Below are positions 16,860 through 25,692 of a DNA stretch of 64,000 nt, in pieces. The first letter of the stretch is position 1. The number at the start of each line of letters is the position of its first letter. Below the pieces are notes generated by a model, which saw only the letters and a program-made list of their open reading frames with translations, had not been told where the DNA came from and did no database searches. Source of the DNA: Parvibaculum sedimenti (GTDB taxonomy: Bacteria > Pseudomonadota > Alphaproteobacteria > Parvibaculales > Parvibaculaceae); NCBI RefSeq assembly GCF_009184905.1, contig NZ_WESC01000007.1:1-64000 (forward strand), read 5' to 3'. A program made the position numbers and the translations under genes.

Positions 16860-18493
16860 TCTTCGGGGAGATCGAGACAGGCGATGCGGAAGGCGCGATC
16901 CTTGCCCACTCGATCCGTGCAGGCACGCTGAGTTTCAGGAAGGGCCGCAAGCTCTCCCCGGCGGACGTCGCAGGCCTTCAGGCCGCGGGCATTGAACGCA
17001 TCGTCGCGATCAGGCTCGAACCCGGTGACGTGCCGGAGGACGAGTCCGCAGCCGTCCTCGCCCGCGCTTTGGCCGGGCCGGGCCTCAGCGTCGCCGAACC
17101 ATTCACCGGCCGCGCCAACCTTTATGCCGAAGCCGACGGGATCCTCGTCTACGACCGCGAGCGCCTCGACCGCATCAACCTTCTCGACGAAGCGCTCACA
17201 GTGGCGACGCTGGCTCCCTTCGAAACGGTGGCGGCCCGGCAGATGATCGCGACGGTGAAGGTCATTCCCTTCGCGGCGCCACGGACAAGCCTCGACCGCG
17301 CAGCGGCTCTTGCCCGCGAAGGCGGGCCCCTGCTTGCGCTCCATCCCTTTCTTCACCATCGCGCGGCGCTCATTGCGACGCGCCTCCCTGCCACCAAGGA
17401 AAGCGTGCTCGACAAGACGCGCGAGATCCTCGCGGCGCGGCTCGGCAGCATGGGCAGCGAGATTGCGAAAGAGTACCGGGTGCCGCATGAGGCGCAGGCC
17501 GTGGCGGGGGCCGTCCGCGACGCGCTCGCGGAAGGCTTCAGCCCCGTTCTCGTTTTCGGCGCCTCCGCCATCACCGACCGGCGCGACGTGGTGCCTGCTG
17601 GCATCGTCGCTGCGGGCGGCGAGATCCTGCATTTCGGCATGCCCGTCGATCCCGGCAACCTGATGCTCCTCGGACGGCATGGGACGACGCCGGTGCTCGG
17701 CCTGCCGGGCTGCGCGCGGTCGCCGAAGCTCAACGGCTTTGACTGGGTACTGGCGCGGCTTCTCGCCGGGCTCACGGTCACGCGCGAGGATGTCATGCGC
17801 ATGGGCGCCGGAGGACTGCTCAAGGAAATCGCCACGCGCCCGCAGCCGCGCGAGGGCCGCCGCGAAGATGCGCCGCCGAAGCCATTCGCGCCACGCATCG
17901 CTGCGCTGGTGCTGGCCGCAGGTAGATCGAGCCGCATGGGCGCGACGAACAAGCTCACCGCCGAAATCGAGGGCCAGCCCATGGTCGCGCGCGCGGTCGA
18001 CGCGGCGCTTGCCAGCGATGCCTCGCCCGTCGTCGTCGTGACCGGGCACGAAGACAACGCCGTTCGCGCGGTGCTTGCAGGCCGCAAGATCGAGATCGTC
18101 CACAATCCGGATTACGCCGAAGGCCTCTCGACCTCGCTTCGCGCCGGTGTCCAGGCGTTGCCGGACGATGTCGATGCCATCTTCGTTTGCCTGGGCGACA
18201 TGCCCGACATAACGCCCACGCACCTCAACCGTCTCGCCGCCGCCTTCGACCCGGAAGAAGGCCGCACCATCTGTGTACCGACATTCTCAGGGAAGCGGGG
18301 CAATCCGGTCCTGTGGGGCGCGCAATACATGGCCGAGATGCGCGATCTCAAGGGCGACGTCGGGGCCAAGCATCTCATCGGCGAGCACGAGGATGCGGTC
18401 TGCGAAGTACCGATGCCGGACGAAGGAATTTTCAGGGACATCGACACGCCCGACGACCTGAAATGGCGCAACGACCACCTCTCCCGCAAATAA
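16856..18493 (+). CDS. MoeA-like / MocA (Moco cytidylyltransferase) fusion
   Basis: A 545-residue two-domain protein. The N-terminal region (about 1-330) resembles molybdopterin-binding MoeA-like proteins, with GDAEGAILAHSIRAG at the start and a MoCF-type core (PVLVFGASAITDRRDVVPAG near residue 235). The C-terminal region opens with the nucleotidyltransferase motif LAAGRSSRMG from residue 353 and continues with CLGDMPDITPTHL and GNPVLWGAQY, as in MocA, which adds CMP to Moco for xanthine-oxidase-type enzymes. This makes cytosine-dinucleotide cofactor for CoxL the likely job. It overlaps the XdhC Rossmann gene by four bases and ends the operon. Confidence 0.9.
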   Translation: MIFGEIETGDAEGAILAHSIRAGTLSFRKGRKLSPADVAGLQAAGIERIVAIRLEPGDVPEDESAAVLARALAGPGLSVAEPFTGRANLYAEADGILVYDRERLDRINLLDEALTVATLAPFETVAARQMIATVKVIPFAAPRTSLDRAAALAREGGPLLALHPFLHHRAALIATRLPATKESVLDKTREILAARLGSMGSEIAKEYRVPHEAQAVAGAVRDALAEGFSPVLVFGASAITDRRDVVPAGIVAAGGEILHFGMPVDPGNLMLLGRHGTTPVLGLPGCARSPKLNGFDWVLARLLAGLTVTREDVMRMGAGGLLKEIATRPQPREGRREDAPPKPFAPRIAALVLAAGRSSRMGATNKLTAEIEGQPMVARAVDAALASDASPVVVVTGHEDNAVRAVLAGRKIEIVHNPDYAEGLSTSLRAGVQALPDDVDAIFVCLGDMPDITPTHLNRLAAAFDPEEGRTICVPTFSGKRGNPVLWGAQYMAEMRDLKGDVGAKHLIGEHEDAVCEVPMPDEGIFRDIDTPDDLKWRNDHLSRK

Positions 18494-18620
18494 TTTTTAT
18501 CTCACGCACACATCACTGCCCGGTATCTCTTGCAAATGCCCGGATGCGCTTATACGCGGGCATGGACGCAGGCTGAATCCTTTGTCATGATTCTCTCGCG
18601 AGACAAGAGAGGGGACAGCC

Positions 18621-19283
18621 ATGAAGCTCTTGTTCATTGTGCCGTCGGCAGCGCTTCTATTCGCGACGCCCGCTATCGCATATGAGCCCTTTACCGCCTG
18701 GTCCGGCTTCTTTGCCGGCGCCGAGGTCAACTATGGCTGGGGCCGTGCCAATCTCCCCGACGCGAAGGCCTCTGCTGGCCACGCGACCTACACCACTAAC
18801 GTCACACAGATCGACGGCGTCACCGGTGGCGTTCATGGCAGCTACGATCTCAAGACGGGGGCCTGGGTCGTCGGAGCGGAAGCGGATCTGGGCCGTGCCA
18901 ATGTAAACGCAGACCTTCCCGAATGGGCCTTTGGCGACTACGGCAAGTCGGATATCGATTCACAAGGCGCCGCCAGATTCCGCGCCGGCTACGCCATCAG
19001 CCATACACTCTATTACGCGTTGGGCGGCCTGGCGTTGGCGCATACGCAGGCTAACTTCTCCGACATGCCAGCCTTCGCCAGCAATTCCGACAGCAAGAAT
19101 GGCTGGACGCTCGGCCTCGGTGCGGAACACGCGCTGACCGACAAATGGACCACTCGTGTCGAATATCGCTATTCCGATTTCGGCCGGTTCGGCGAACCGA
19201 ACGCATCGACGAACCTGGGCTGGAAGGACTACAACAAGATCAGCGAACACGTGATCCGGCTGGGACTGAACTACAAATTCTAA
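18621..19283 (+). CDS. Outer-membrane beta-barrel protein (Omp25-like)
   Basis: A 220-residue exported protein. Residues 1-20 are a Sec signal peptide ending ATPAIA-YE. The rest alternates in the way of an eight-stranded porin-like barrel of the Omp25/Omp31 type: GFFAGAEVNYGWG early, WVVGAEADLGRA mid-protein, and TTRVEYRYSDFGRFG near residue 175. It ends RLGLNYKF with the C-terminal phenylalanine used in outer-membrane insertion. GAGAGGGGA lies upstream of the start. It is followed directly by a strong terminator, so it is probably monocistronic. Its function beyond outer-membrane structure is unknown. Confidence 0.85.
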   Translation: MKLLFIVPSAALLFATPAIAYEPFTAWSGFFAGAEVNYGWGRANLPDAKASAGHATYTTNVTQIDGVTGGVHGSYDLKTGAWVVGAEADLGRANVNADLPEWAFGDYGKSDIDSQGAARFRAGYAISHTLYYALGGLALAHTQANFSDMPAFASNSDSKNGWTLGLGAEHALTDKWTTRVEYRYSDFGRFGEPNASTNLGWKDYNKISEHVIRLGLNYKF

Positions 19284-19305
19284 AAGCCCGTTCCCAAACG
19301 AGCAT

Positions 19306-19334
19306 TGCCCGGCTCCAATGCCGGGCATTTTTTT
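19306..19334 (+). terminator. Rho-independent terminator after the barrel gene
   Basis: TGCCCGGC and GCCGGGCA form a perfect 8-bp stem with a six-base loop (TCCAAT), followed by seven T residues on the plus strand. It lies 23 bases after the barrel-gene stop. The LysR gene reading leftward ends at its edge. Confidence 0.93.
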
Positions 19335-20247
19335 AGCCGCGCTTTTTGTCCGACGCTGCCGCTCGACCAAGATCGAGACCCGCAGCGAAATACCCCCCGA
19401 AAAAATCCATCACGGCCCTAACACGCGGGATATTGCGCAGCCTTTCGCTCGTCAGAAGCCATATCTCCTGCGCCTCAAGGTCCGGCGTGAAGCAATAGAC
19501 GAGCGAGGGATCGCCGGCACAAACGAAGTCCGACATCATGGTCACGCCGACGCCCGCCTTGAGGCTGGAATGGAGGCCGGTGATATTGTTCGGCCGCAGC
19601 ATGATGGCGCTGTCGGGAACATGGGCGCTTACCCAGTCGGTGGTCGGTCCGGGATAGTCGCGCGGGTCGACTGAAATGACGGCATGCCGCGCCAGATCCT
19701 CCGGCCCGTCGGGCTTACCATGCGCGGCCGCATAATCCCGGCTGCAATAGAAGCTCCACACATCCTTGGCGACGCAGCGGCCGACGAGATCGGGCTCCGT
19801 CGGGCGGCGGCCCGCACGAAGCGCCACATCGGCCTCGCCCTTTCTCAGATCTAGCAGATCGTCCGTTGCGACGAGATCGAGGCGAAGCGCGGGATAGGCC
19901 GCGCGGAAGTCTCGTATCGCCTGCATGAGGAGCAGATTGGCAAATGTCTGGTTGGTGGTGAAGCTGACCGATCCCGTCAGCCCGCGCTTCATGGCATCGG
20001 CCCTGGCCTTGGCGAGCCGCGCTGCCGCCTCCACGCCCTCGGCAGACTCCAGCAGTTCCCGGCCCGCTTCCGTCGGCACGTAACCTGAGGGGCGCTTCTC
20101 GAAGAGCTCCAGCCCGAAGGCCTCCTCAAGCGCAGCAATGCGGCGCGATACCGTGCTCTGGCTCACCTGAAGCGCCCGCGAAGCCCCAAGAGTCGTTCCC
20201 GACCGGGCCACCGCGAGGAAAAATTTGAAGTCGTTCCAGTCGGGCAT
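19333..20247 (-). CDS. LysR-family transcriptional regulator
   Basis: A 304-residue LysR regulator. The N-terminal winged helix-turn-helix runs from MPDWNDFKFFLAVARSG through GASRALQVSQSTVSRRIAAL (about residues 20-39), and the linker RPSGYVPTEAGRELL follows. The remaining 210 residues are the periplasmic-binding-like effector domain. A longer frame to 20385 is open, but ATG 20247 gives the standard LysR length. It is divergent from the glutathione S-transferase with about 136 bases between starts, so that gene is the most likely target. The inducer cannot be inferred. Confidence 0.92.
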   Translation of the reverse strand: MPDWNDFKFFLAVARSGTTLGASRALQVSQSTVSRRIAALEEAFGLELFEKRPSGYVPTEAGRELLESAEGVEAAARLAKARADAMKRGLTGSVSFTTNQTFANLLLMQAIRDFRAAYPALRLDLVATDDLLDLRKGEADVALRAGRRPTEPDLVGRCVAKDVWSFYCSRDYAAAHGKPDGPEDLARHAVISVDPRDYPGPTTDWVSAHVPDSAIMLRPNNITGLHSSLKAGVGVTMMSDFVCAGDPSLVYCFTPDLEAQEIWLLTSERLRNIPRVRAVMDFFGGYFAAGLDLGRAAASDKKRG

Positions 20248-20383
20248 ACGGAGGATTATGCATTTTTGGTGAACGAGCGCGCAAGAACGGTGTTTGAGGC
20301 CGAGCGGGCTGAAGCCTACATCCACGCTACGGACCTCGCCGCCTTCCCCCAACCTGCAAGGTCCGCAAGCGGAGGACTGAACC

Positions 20384-21040
20384 ATGAAGCTCTATTACGA
20401 TCCGATCTCGACGACATCGCGCGCCGTTACGCTGTTCCTGGCCGATCAGGGCATCTGCCTCGACGAAGAAATCGTGAGTCTCCATGCGGGCAAGCACCAG
20501 ACACCCGAATTCGCAGTCATCAATCCAAACATGCAGGTGCCGGCGCTTGTCGATGATGGGCTGGTGCTCACGGAAAGCAGCGCGATCCTGAAATATCTCG
20601 GTGAAAAACTTGGCTCCCCTGCCTACCCGACGGACCTCCGGATGCGTGCCCGCGTCAACGAGGCGCTCGACTGGTTCAACACCGGCTTTCATCTGAATTT
20701 CTGCGTCTTCCTCGTCTATCGCCGCCTGCTGCCCGATTTCGCCACGCTCGACGCCGCCGCGCATAAGGCAATCGACAACCTCGGCCAGCACCGTGCCCAA
20801 AAATATCTCGATGTGCTCAACCGTCACATGATCGGCGGACAAAATTTTGTCTGCGGCGATCAGATCACGCTCGCTGACTATCTTGGCGCAACCTATGTGA
20901 CGCTAGGCGAGTTCGTCGGGTTCGACCTCACGCCTTGGCCCAACGTGCGGCGCTGGATCGCTGGCCTGAAAGCGCGGCCCTCATGGGACGCCGCCTATGC
21001 GGGCTTCAACGGGCTCCTGAGCGCAGCCCACGCCGCCTGA
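20384..21040 (+). CDS. Glutathione S-transferase
   Basis: A 218-residue cytosolic GST. The N-terminal thioredoxin-like domain opens MKLYYDPISTTSRAVTLFLA, with the catalytic Ser/Thr region near residues 9-12, and VPALVDDGLVLTESSAILKYL near 45-66 carries the cis-Pro and the Glu-Ser glutathione contacts. The C-terminal helical domain includes ITLADYLGATYV near 166, the conserved N-capping Asp motif. A GGAGG box precedes ATG 20384. It is divergent from a LysR regulator and followed after 38 bases by a cytochrome c gene. The theta-like class is a guess. Confidence 0.92.
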   Translation: MKLYYDPISTTSRAVTLFLADQGICLDEEIVSLHAGKHQTPEFAVINPNMQVPALVDDGLVLTESSAILKYLGEKLGSPAYPTDLRMRARVNEALDWFNTGFHLNFCVFLVYRRLLPDFATLDAAAHKAIDNLGQHRAQKYLDVLNRHMIGGQNFVCGDQITLADYLGATYVTLGEFVGFDLTPWPNVRRWIAGLKARPSWDAAYAGFNGLLSAAHAA

Positions 21041-21078
21041 GGCGCCACACCGGCCAGCCCCCTACAAGGTCAAAGCAC

Positions 21079-21945
21079 ATGAAAATTCTTCTGCGGATCG
21101 CCGCCATCGCGGCGATAACGATCCTGCTCGCCCTGTCGTCGCTCTACGCGGCATCCGAATGGCGGCTCGCCCGGCATTATGACGTGCCGCTGACGCCGCT
21201 GCGTATCGCGCCCGCCACGGCGCTTGTCGCAGAGGGCGAACGGCGTGCGCATATATTCGGCTGCACGGGCTGCCACCACGAGGCCGGCAACGTCCTGTTC
21301 AAGGCGCCCGGCGTCGGGCGCCTTGTCGCGCCTAATCTGACGCGCATGGCGCCGCTTTATTCCGACGCGGAACTCGCGCGCCTCGTTCGCCACGGCGTGA
21401 AGCGCAACGGTACCAGCGCCATCGCCATGCCGGCCGCCGCCTTCAGCGGGCTATCCGATGAGGACCTAGTATCTATCATTGCATGGCTCAGAACGCGCCC
21501 CCGCATGGCCGATGCCGAACCGGCGCAGACGGCATGGGGGCCACTCGGCTGGTTCGCCGTCGCCACTGACAAGGTTCCTTTCAGCGCCCCCCGCGCCCGC
21601 GAAGTTGCGCCGCCGGTCGACCGGCCCCGCGCCACGCCGAGCCAGCAAGGCGCCTATCTCGTCCAGTCCATCTGCAGCGACTGCCACAAGCTCGACGAGG
21701 CCAACGACAATGGCTGGGGCATGCGCACCCCGCCGCTGCGCATGATGGGGCAAGCCTATTCCCTCGCCGATTTCCGTGCGCTGATGCGAACCGGCAAGGC
21801 TATGGGTGACCGCGAGGTCGGCACCATGTCCAGTGTCGCGCGGGGCGACTTCTCACACATGACCGACAACGAAATCGAGGCAATCCACGCATATCTCAAC
21901 TCAACCGATAAGAGCGGTTCAATCGCCGCCGTTAGCGCGAAATGA
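21079..21945 (+). CDS. Membrane-anchored dihaem cytochrome c
   Basis: A 288-residue protein with an N-terminal signal or anchor helix (ILLRIAAIAAITILLALSS, about residues 3-21) and two c-type haem sites, CTGCHH near residue 68 and CSDCHK near residue 206. Distal methionines are available in SAIAMPAAAF and GTMSSVARGDF. It belongs to the group of dihaem cytochromes related to alcohol or aldehyde dehydrogenase subunits, and should act on the periplasmic face of the inner membrane. ATG 21079 is preferred; upstream in-frame sequence to 20935 is inside the GST gene. Its redox partner is not evident here. Confidence 0.88.
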   Translation: MKILLRIAAIAAITILLALSSLYAASEWRLARHYDVPLTPLRIAPATALVAEGERRAHIFGCTGCHHEAGNVLFKAPGVGRLVAPNLTRMAPLYSDAELARLVRHGVKRNGTSAIAMPAAAFSGLSDEDLVSIIAWLRTRPRMADAEPAQTAWGPLGWFAVATDKVPFSAPRAREVAPPVDRPRATPSQQGAYLVQSICSDCHKLDEANDNGWGMRTPPLRMMGQAYSLADFRALMRTGKAMGDREVGTMSSVARGDFSHMTDNEIEAIHAYLNSTDKSGSIAAVSAK

Positions 21946-21946
21946 G

Positions 21947-22075
21947 ATGCGCAGCATTGAGCAACCGCATATCGAGAACTACATCTTCACGCCCCTCCTG
22001 AAGCGCGGCGTCAAGGTAATCCATAGCGACCTCAAGGAAGACGAAGGCGTCGACATCGCCGGCACGCTTGGGCAT
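21947..22075 (+). pseudogene. Possible methyltransferase gene remnant
   Basis: Two bases after the cytochrome stop an ATG opens a frame reading MRSIEQPHIENYIF, LLKRGVKVIHSDLKEDEGVD and IAGTLG. This looks like the start of a class I SAM-dependent methyltransferase, with an acidic end to the second strand. GC-rich third positions hold for about 42 codons and then the frame turns into arginine-rich shadow sequence opposite the glucosidase. The call rests on resemblance only; it could be chance coding. The rest of 22076-22204 holds nothing I can support. Confidence 0.25.
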
Positions 22076-22204
22076 GTAGGACGCAGCGCAATCAAATTCT
22101 TCATGTTCTGGCGTGGGCGGGCGGAAGCTCGACGCGGATCGCGTTTCCGGGCACGATCCCGAGATCAAACTGGGTCGGATCGGCGGGCGACGTGCATATG
22201 TGCG

Positions 22205-23821
22205 TCAGAGGCTGAAGACCGCGCCGGAACGGGGACCGAGTTTCAGGCTCGTGCCGTCCCGTGTCACGGCGCCGACATTCAGCACCTCGCCCTTGGGCGC
22301 GGCGGGAAGCAGCCACACGGTCTCGTTGCGGCTCAGATTGAAGACGCAAAGAAGTCTCTCGTCCGCACTCACGCGCTCGAAAACGAGAATGGCGTCGCCC
22401 TCCGCTTCGATGAAGCGAATTTCGCCGGTGACAAGCGCCTCATGCGCCTTGCGCCTGGCGATGAGGTCGCGGGCGAAGGCGAGGACCGAAGCGGCGTCCT
22501 TCTCTTGCGCATCGGCGGCGCGAACACGGTGATAATCGGGCACGGGAAGCCAGGGCGCTCCGCTCGTGAAGCCCGCTTCCGGCGCCGCTGCCTCCCAGGG
22601 CATGGGTGTACGGCAACCGTCGCGCCCCTTGCTGAATGGGAAATAGAGATCGCCGACGGGATCCTGAATCCATTTTCGTTCGAGATCGACCTCGGGCAGA
22701 CCAAGTTCCTCGCCCTGATACATCAGCACCGTGCCCTTGAGCGTCATCAGCAGCATGAGCGCGAGCTTGGCGAGCTGATCGTCGCCCTGCCCGCCGCCCC
22801 AACGGGTCACGGGCCGCACGATGTCATGGTTGGAGAACGTCACGCAGGGCCAGAGATGTTCGAGCGGCATGAGCAACTCGTCGAAATAGGTGCGGAAGAC
22901 TTTCGGCTGGAAAGTCCAGTCTTCGAGAAAATCGAATGTGTAGCCTGTGTGAAGCCGGTCCATGCCGCCTGCATAGACGCCGAACATGGAAGGCTCCTCG
23001 GAGAACTCACCGAAAGCGAGCCGCTCGTCATATTCATTCATGACCTTGCGCACGCGCTTCATCGCCCATTCGTTCTCGGGCGTGTTCGCGTCGTAAATAT
23101 GACGCTGAAGCCGAGGCGCGTGTGCCCAGTTCGCGAAGGTGCGCTCCGCCATGGGCACGGGCGGATTATCGCGCAGATGCTCGTCATGAACATAGGAATT
23201 GGCGACATCGAGGCGAAAGCCATCGACACCGCGGTCGAGCCAGAAGCGCAGCACATCCATGCAGGCGTCGACCACATCCGGATTGTGAAAGTTGAGCTTC
23301 GGCTGACTCTTCAGGAATTTGTGAAAGTAATATTGCTGTCGCAACGGATGCCACGACCAGGCCGCGCCTCCAAAGGCTGCGAGCCAGTTGTTGGGCGGCG
23401 TTCCGTCTTCCTGCGCCTCGGTCCAAACATACCAGTCCGCCTTCGGATTGTTACGCGACAGCAGGCTCTCCTGAAACCAGGGATGCTGGTCCGAGGTGTG
23501 GCTCAAAACCTGATCGAGGATGAGCTTGAGACCCCGCGCATGGGCCTCCTTCACCAGACGGTCGAAATCCTCCATCGTCCCCATTTCGGGCGCGATACCG
23601 CAATAATCGGACACGTCATAGCCGAAGTCCCGGTTGGGCGAGGGATAGATGGGTGACAGCCAGACCGCATCGACGCCGAGCGAGGCCACATAGTCGAGCT
23701 TTCGCTCGATGCCCTTCAGATCGCCGACGCCGTCTCCGTTCGTGTCGAGAAAGCTGCGTGGATAGATCTGATAGACCACAGCCCCTTGCCACCAGGGCTT
23801 CTTGCCGGCTTCCGCACCCAT
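22205..23821 (-). CDS. GH13 alpha-glucosidase
   Basis: A 538-residue glycoside hydrolase of family 13, oligo-1,6-glucosidase/alpha-glucosidase group. It opens WWQGAVVYQIYPRSFLDTNG. Conserved region I is DQVLSHTSDQHPWF; region II GVDGFRLDVAN carries the nucleophile Asp; region III AFGEFSEE carries the acid-base Glu; and region IV FSNHDIVR the transition-state Asp. QPKLNFHNPDV is typical of the group. No signal peptide is visible, so it should act in the cytosol on imported malto- or isomalto-oligosaccharides. No sugar transporter is nearby. A long open frame opposite it is a shadow. Confidence 0.94.
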   Translation of the reverse strand: MGAEAGKKPWWQGAVVYQIYPRSFLDTNGDGVGDLKGIERKLDYVASLGVDAVWLSPIYPSPNRDFGYDVSDYCGIAPEMGTMEDFDRLVKEAHARGLKLILDQVLSHTSDQHPWFQESLLSRNNPKADWYVWTEAQEDGTPPNNWLAAFGGAAWSWHPLRQQYYFHKFLKSQPKLNFHNPDVVDACMDVLRFWLDRGVDGFRLDVANSYVHDEHLRDNPPVPMAERTFANWAHAPRLQRHIYDANTPENEWAMKRVRKVMNEYDERLAFGEFSEEPSMFGVYAGGMDRLHTGYTFDFLEDWTFQPKVFRTYFDELLMPLEHLWPCVTFSNHDIVRPVTRWGGGQGDDQLAKLALMLLMTLKGTVLMYQGEELGLPEVDLERKWIQDPVGDLYFPFSKGRDGCRTPMPWEAAAPEAGFTSGAPWLPVPDYHRVRAADAQEKDAASVLAFARDLIARRKAHEALVTGEIRFIEAEGDAILVFERVSADERLLCVFNLSRNETVWLLPAAPKGEVLNVGAVTRDGTSLKLGPRSGAVFSL

Positions 23822-23901
23822 GACGACATTCTCCCCTTTCGCCTTGTTTCATGACACTCTAGCCTCTCCCGGATGCATCGCAATCACCGGAGCAAAGGAA
23901 G

Positions 23902-24390
23902 ATGGTGGATGAGCGCGTGGAAGTGATCGGCGTCGATCACATCTATCTGACAGTCTCGGATTTCCCTCGGGCCGAACGGTTTTACGACACCGTTCTCGGC
24001 TTGCTCGACTTCCGTAAATCCGATCGGGAAATTGCCGGAGCGCCGCATCGGCACTATTTCAACAAGGTGCTTCAGATCACCATCCGTCCGGCCCGGGACG
24101 GATATCATCCTTACGATTCCTATAGTCCCGGCCTTCATCACCTCTGCCTGCAGGTAGGCACCCCGGCCGATGTCGACCGCTTCGCCGCCGCGCTGAAGGC
24201 CAAGGGGATATCGACGAGCGCCCCCGCCTTCCACAAGGAATATGCCGACGACTACTACGCTACGTTCTTCGAGGACCCGGATGGGCTCCGCCACGAGGTG
24301 ATGGCTCGTCGCGCTGGCCGCGATCTCATCGTCGCGCGGTGGAATGAGCTCACGGACTTCCTGAACCCGGTTCAGAAGCTCAAGGCTTGA
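23902..24390 (+). CDS. VOC-family protein (glyoxalase/dioxygenase fold)
   Basis: A 162-residue vicinal-oxygen-chelate protein with two beta-alpha-beta-beta-beta modules. Candidate metal ligands are His in GVDHIYLTV (about residue 13), His in GLHHLCLQVG (about residue 78) and Glu in LRHEVMARR (about residue 134). The family includes glyoxalases, fosfomycin-resistance enzymes and extradiol dioxygenases; the substrate is not evident. A GGAAG sequence sits upstream of the ATG. It is convergent with the sirtuin gene, the stops being two bases apart. Confidence 0.82.
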   Translation: MVDERVEVIGVDHIYLTVSDFPRAERFYDTVLGLLDFRKSDREIAGAPHRHYFNKVLQITIRPARDGYHPYDSYSPGLHHLCLQVGTPADVDRFAAALKAKGISTSAPAFHKEYADDYYATFFEDPDGLRHEVMARRAGRDLIVARWNELTDFLNPVQKLKA

Positions 24391-24391
24391 G

Positions 24392-25132
24392 CTAGTTCAG
24401 CATGGCGATCGGCGCGAGTGTCGGCCCGATCTCGTCGTGTATGACGAGGTCGGCGATGGAGTCGAGATCGGTCGGCTCGCGGTTCAGAATGACCAGCCGC
24501 GCGCCGTTGCGTTTGGCGATAATGGGAAAGCCCGCGGCGGGGAAAACCTGGAGCGACGAACCAATGGCGACGAAAAGATCACAGGCGAGCGTCGCCTCCT
24601 CTGCACGGCGCATTTCCCTCTCCGGCATCGCTTGGCCGAATGAAACTGTCGCCGACTTGATGAAGCCGCCGCAGGCGCGGCATTCGGGGCATTCGCCTGT
24701 CTCGTCGAAAATCGCGCGCACCTCTTCCAGCTCGTAGCGCTCGCCGCAATCGAGGCACCTCGCATACGTGCCGTTGCCATGCAGCTCGATGATCTTCTCG
24801 GGCGGCACGCCGGAGTTCTGATGCAGATTGTCGATATTCTGCGTTATGACATGGGCAACGATGCCCATATCGACGAGCTTCGCGATGGCCATATGCCCCT
24901 TGTTCGGATCGGCCTGCTGCACTGTCTTGTCGATCTCGAATTTGCGCCGCCATGCCTCGCGCCGAAGCGCCGCCGAGCGCAGGAAATCATTGAAGTCGAT
25001 CGGCGCCATCTTGGTCCAGAGCCCGCCGGGGCTTCTGAAATCGGGAATGCCCGATTCCGTGCTGATGCCCGCGCCGGTGAACACGACCACGCGCGAAGCC
25101 TCGTCGATCATCCGCTTCAATTCGCTGTTCAT
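24392..25132 (-). CDS. cobB: SIR2-family NAD-dependent deacylase
   Basis: A 246-residue sirtuin. The NAD-binding motifs GAGISTESGIPDFRS and TQNIDNLHQNSG are complete, the catalytic His is in ELHGN, and the zinc ribbon has CLDCGERYELEE followed by CPECRACGG. It removes acetyl or other acyl groups from protein lysines. I chose ATG 25132 because GAGG lies about six bases upstream; an in-frame ATG at 25174 would add 14 polar residues. The neighbouring glyoxalase gene is divergent. Confidence 0.9.
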   Translation of the reverse strand: MNSELKRMIDEASRVVVFTGAGISTESGIPDFRSPGGLWTKMAPIDFNDFLRSAALRREAWRRKFEIDKTVQQADPNKGHMAIAKLVDMGIVAHVITQNIDNLHQNSGVPPEKIIELHGNGTYARCLDCGERYELEEVRAIFDETGECPECRACGGFIKSATVSFGQAMPEREMRRAEEATLACDLFVAIGSSLQVFPAAGFPIIAKRNGARLVILNREPTDLDSIADLVIHDEIGPTLAPIAMLN

Positions 25133-25224
25133 CGCGTCCTCAGTTTTGACCTTTGCCGCCGTTTCGTGAATCATGCCCCAAATTCCAGCAAAGCCAAATC
25201 AGGCAATAAGGAAGGCGGAGAGCC

Positions 25225-25644
25225 ATGAAATATCTCCATACGATGGTGCGCGTCGGCGATCTCGACAAGTCGCTCGATTTCTATTGCGACAAGCTCGGCC
25301 TCGAGAACAAGGGCCGCTTCGACATCGAGGCTGGCCGCTTCACCCTCGTCTTCCTCGCCCCGCCCGGACAGCCAGAAGCACAGATCGAACTGACGCATAA
25401 CTGGGACCCTGAAGAGCTGGGCGAAGGGCGCAATTTCGGCCATCTCGCCTATGAGGTGGATGACATCTACGCCTTCTGCGACCGGCTGATGAAGGCCGGC
25501 GTTACCATAAACCGGCCGCCCCGCGACGGTCGCATGGCCTTTGTGCGCTCGCCCGACAACGTCTCCATTGAACTTCTGCAGAAAGGCGCGCCGCTCCCCG
25601 CGCAGGAACCCTGGGCTTCCATGCCGAATCTTGGTCATTGGTAA
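25225..25644 (+). CDS. gloA: Lactoylglutathione lyase (glyoxalase I)
   Basis: A 139-residue glyoxalase I, converting the methylglyoxal-glutathione hemithioacetal to S-lactoylglutathione. The start MKYLHTMVRVGDLDKSLDFY holds the first His ligand, AQIELTHNWD the first Glu, GHLAYEVDDIYAFCDRL the second His, and NVSIELLQKG the final Glu, which is the standard His/Glu/His/Glu nickel or zinc site. GGAGAG sits just upstream. This is a standard-length single-domain enzyme that forms dimers. Confidence 0.93.
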   Translation: MKYLHTMVRVGDLDKSLDFYCDKLGLENKGRFDIEAGRFTLVFLAPPGQPEAQIELTHNWDPEELGEGRNFGHLAYEVDDIYAFCDRLMKAGVTINRPPRDGRMAFVRSPDNVSIELLQKGAPLPAQEPWASMPNLGHW

Positions 25645-25692
25645 TCTTGCGCCATCTGGCGGGCTCACTCGCGCGGGTATAAACTTTTACTT

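Noticed and set aside
21947-23656. A 569-codon plus-strand frame through the glucosidase
   Set aside because: Beyond its first 42 codons it is the mirror of the GH13 gene, whose catalytic motifs are complete on the minus strand.
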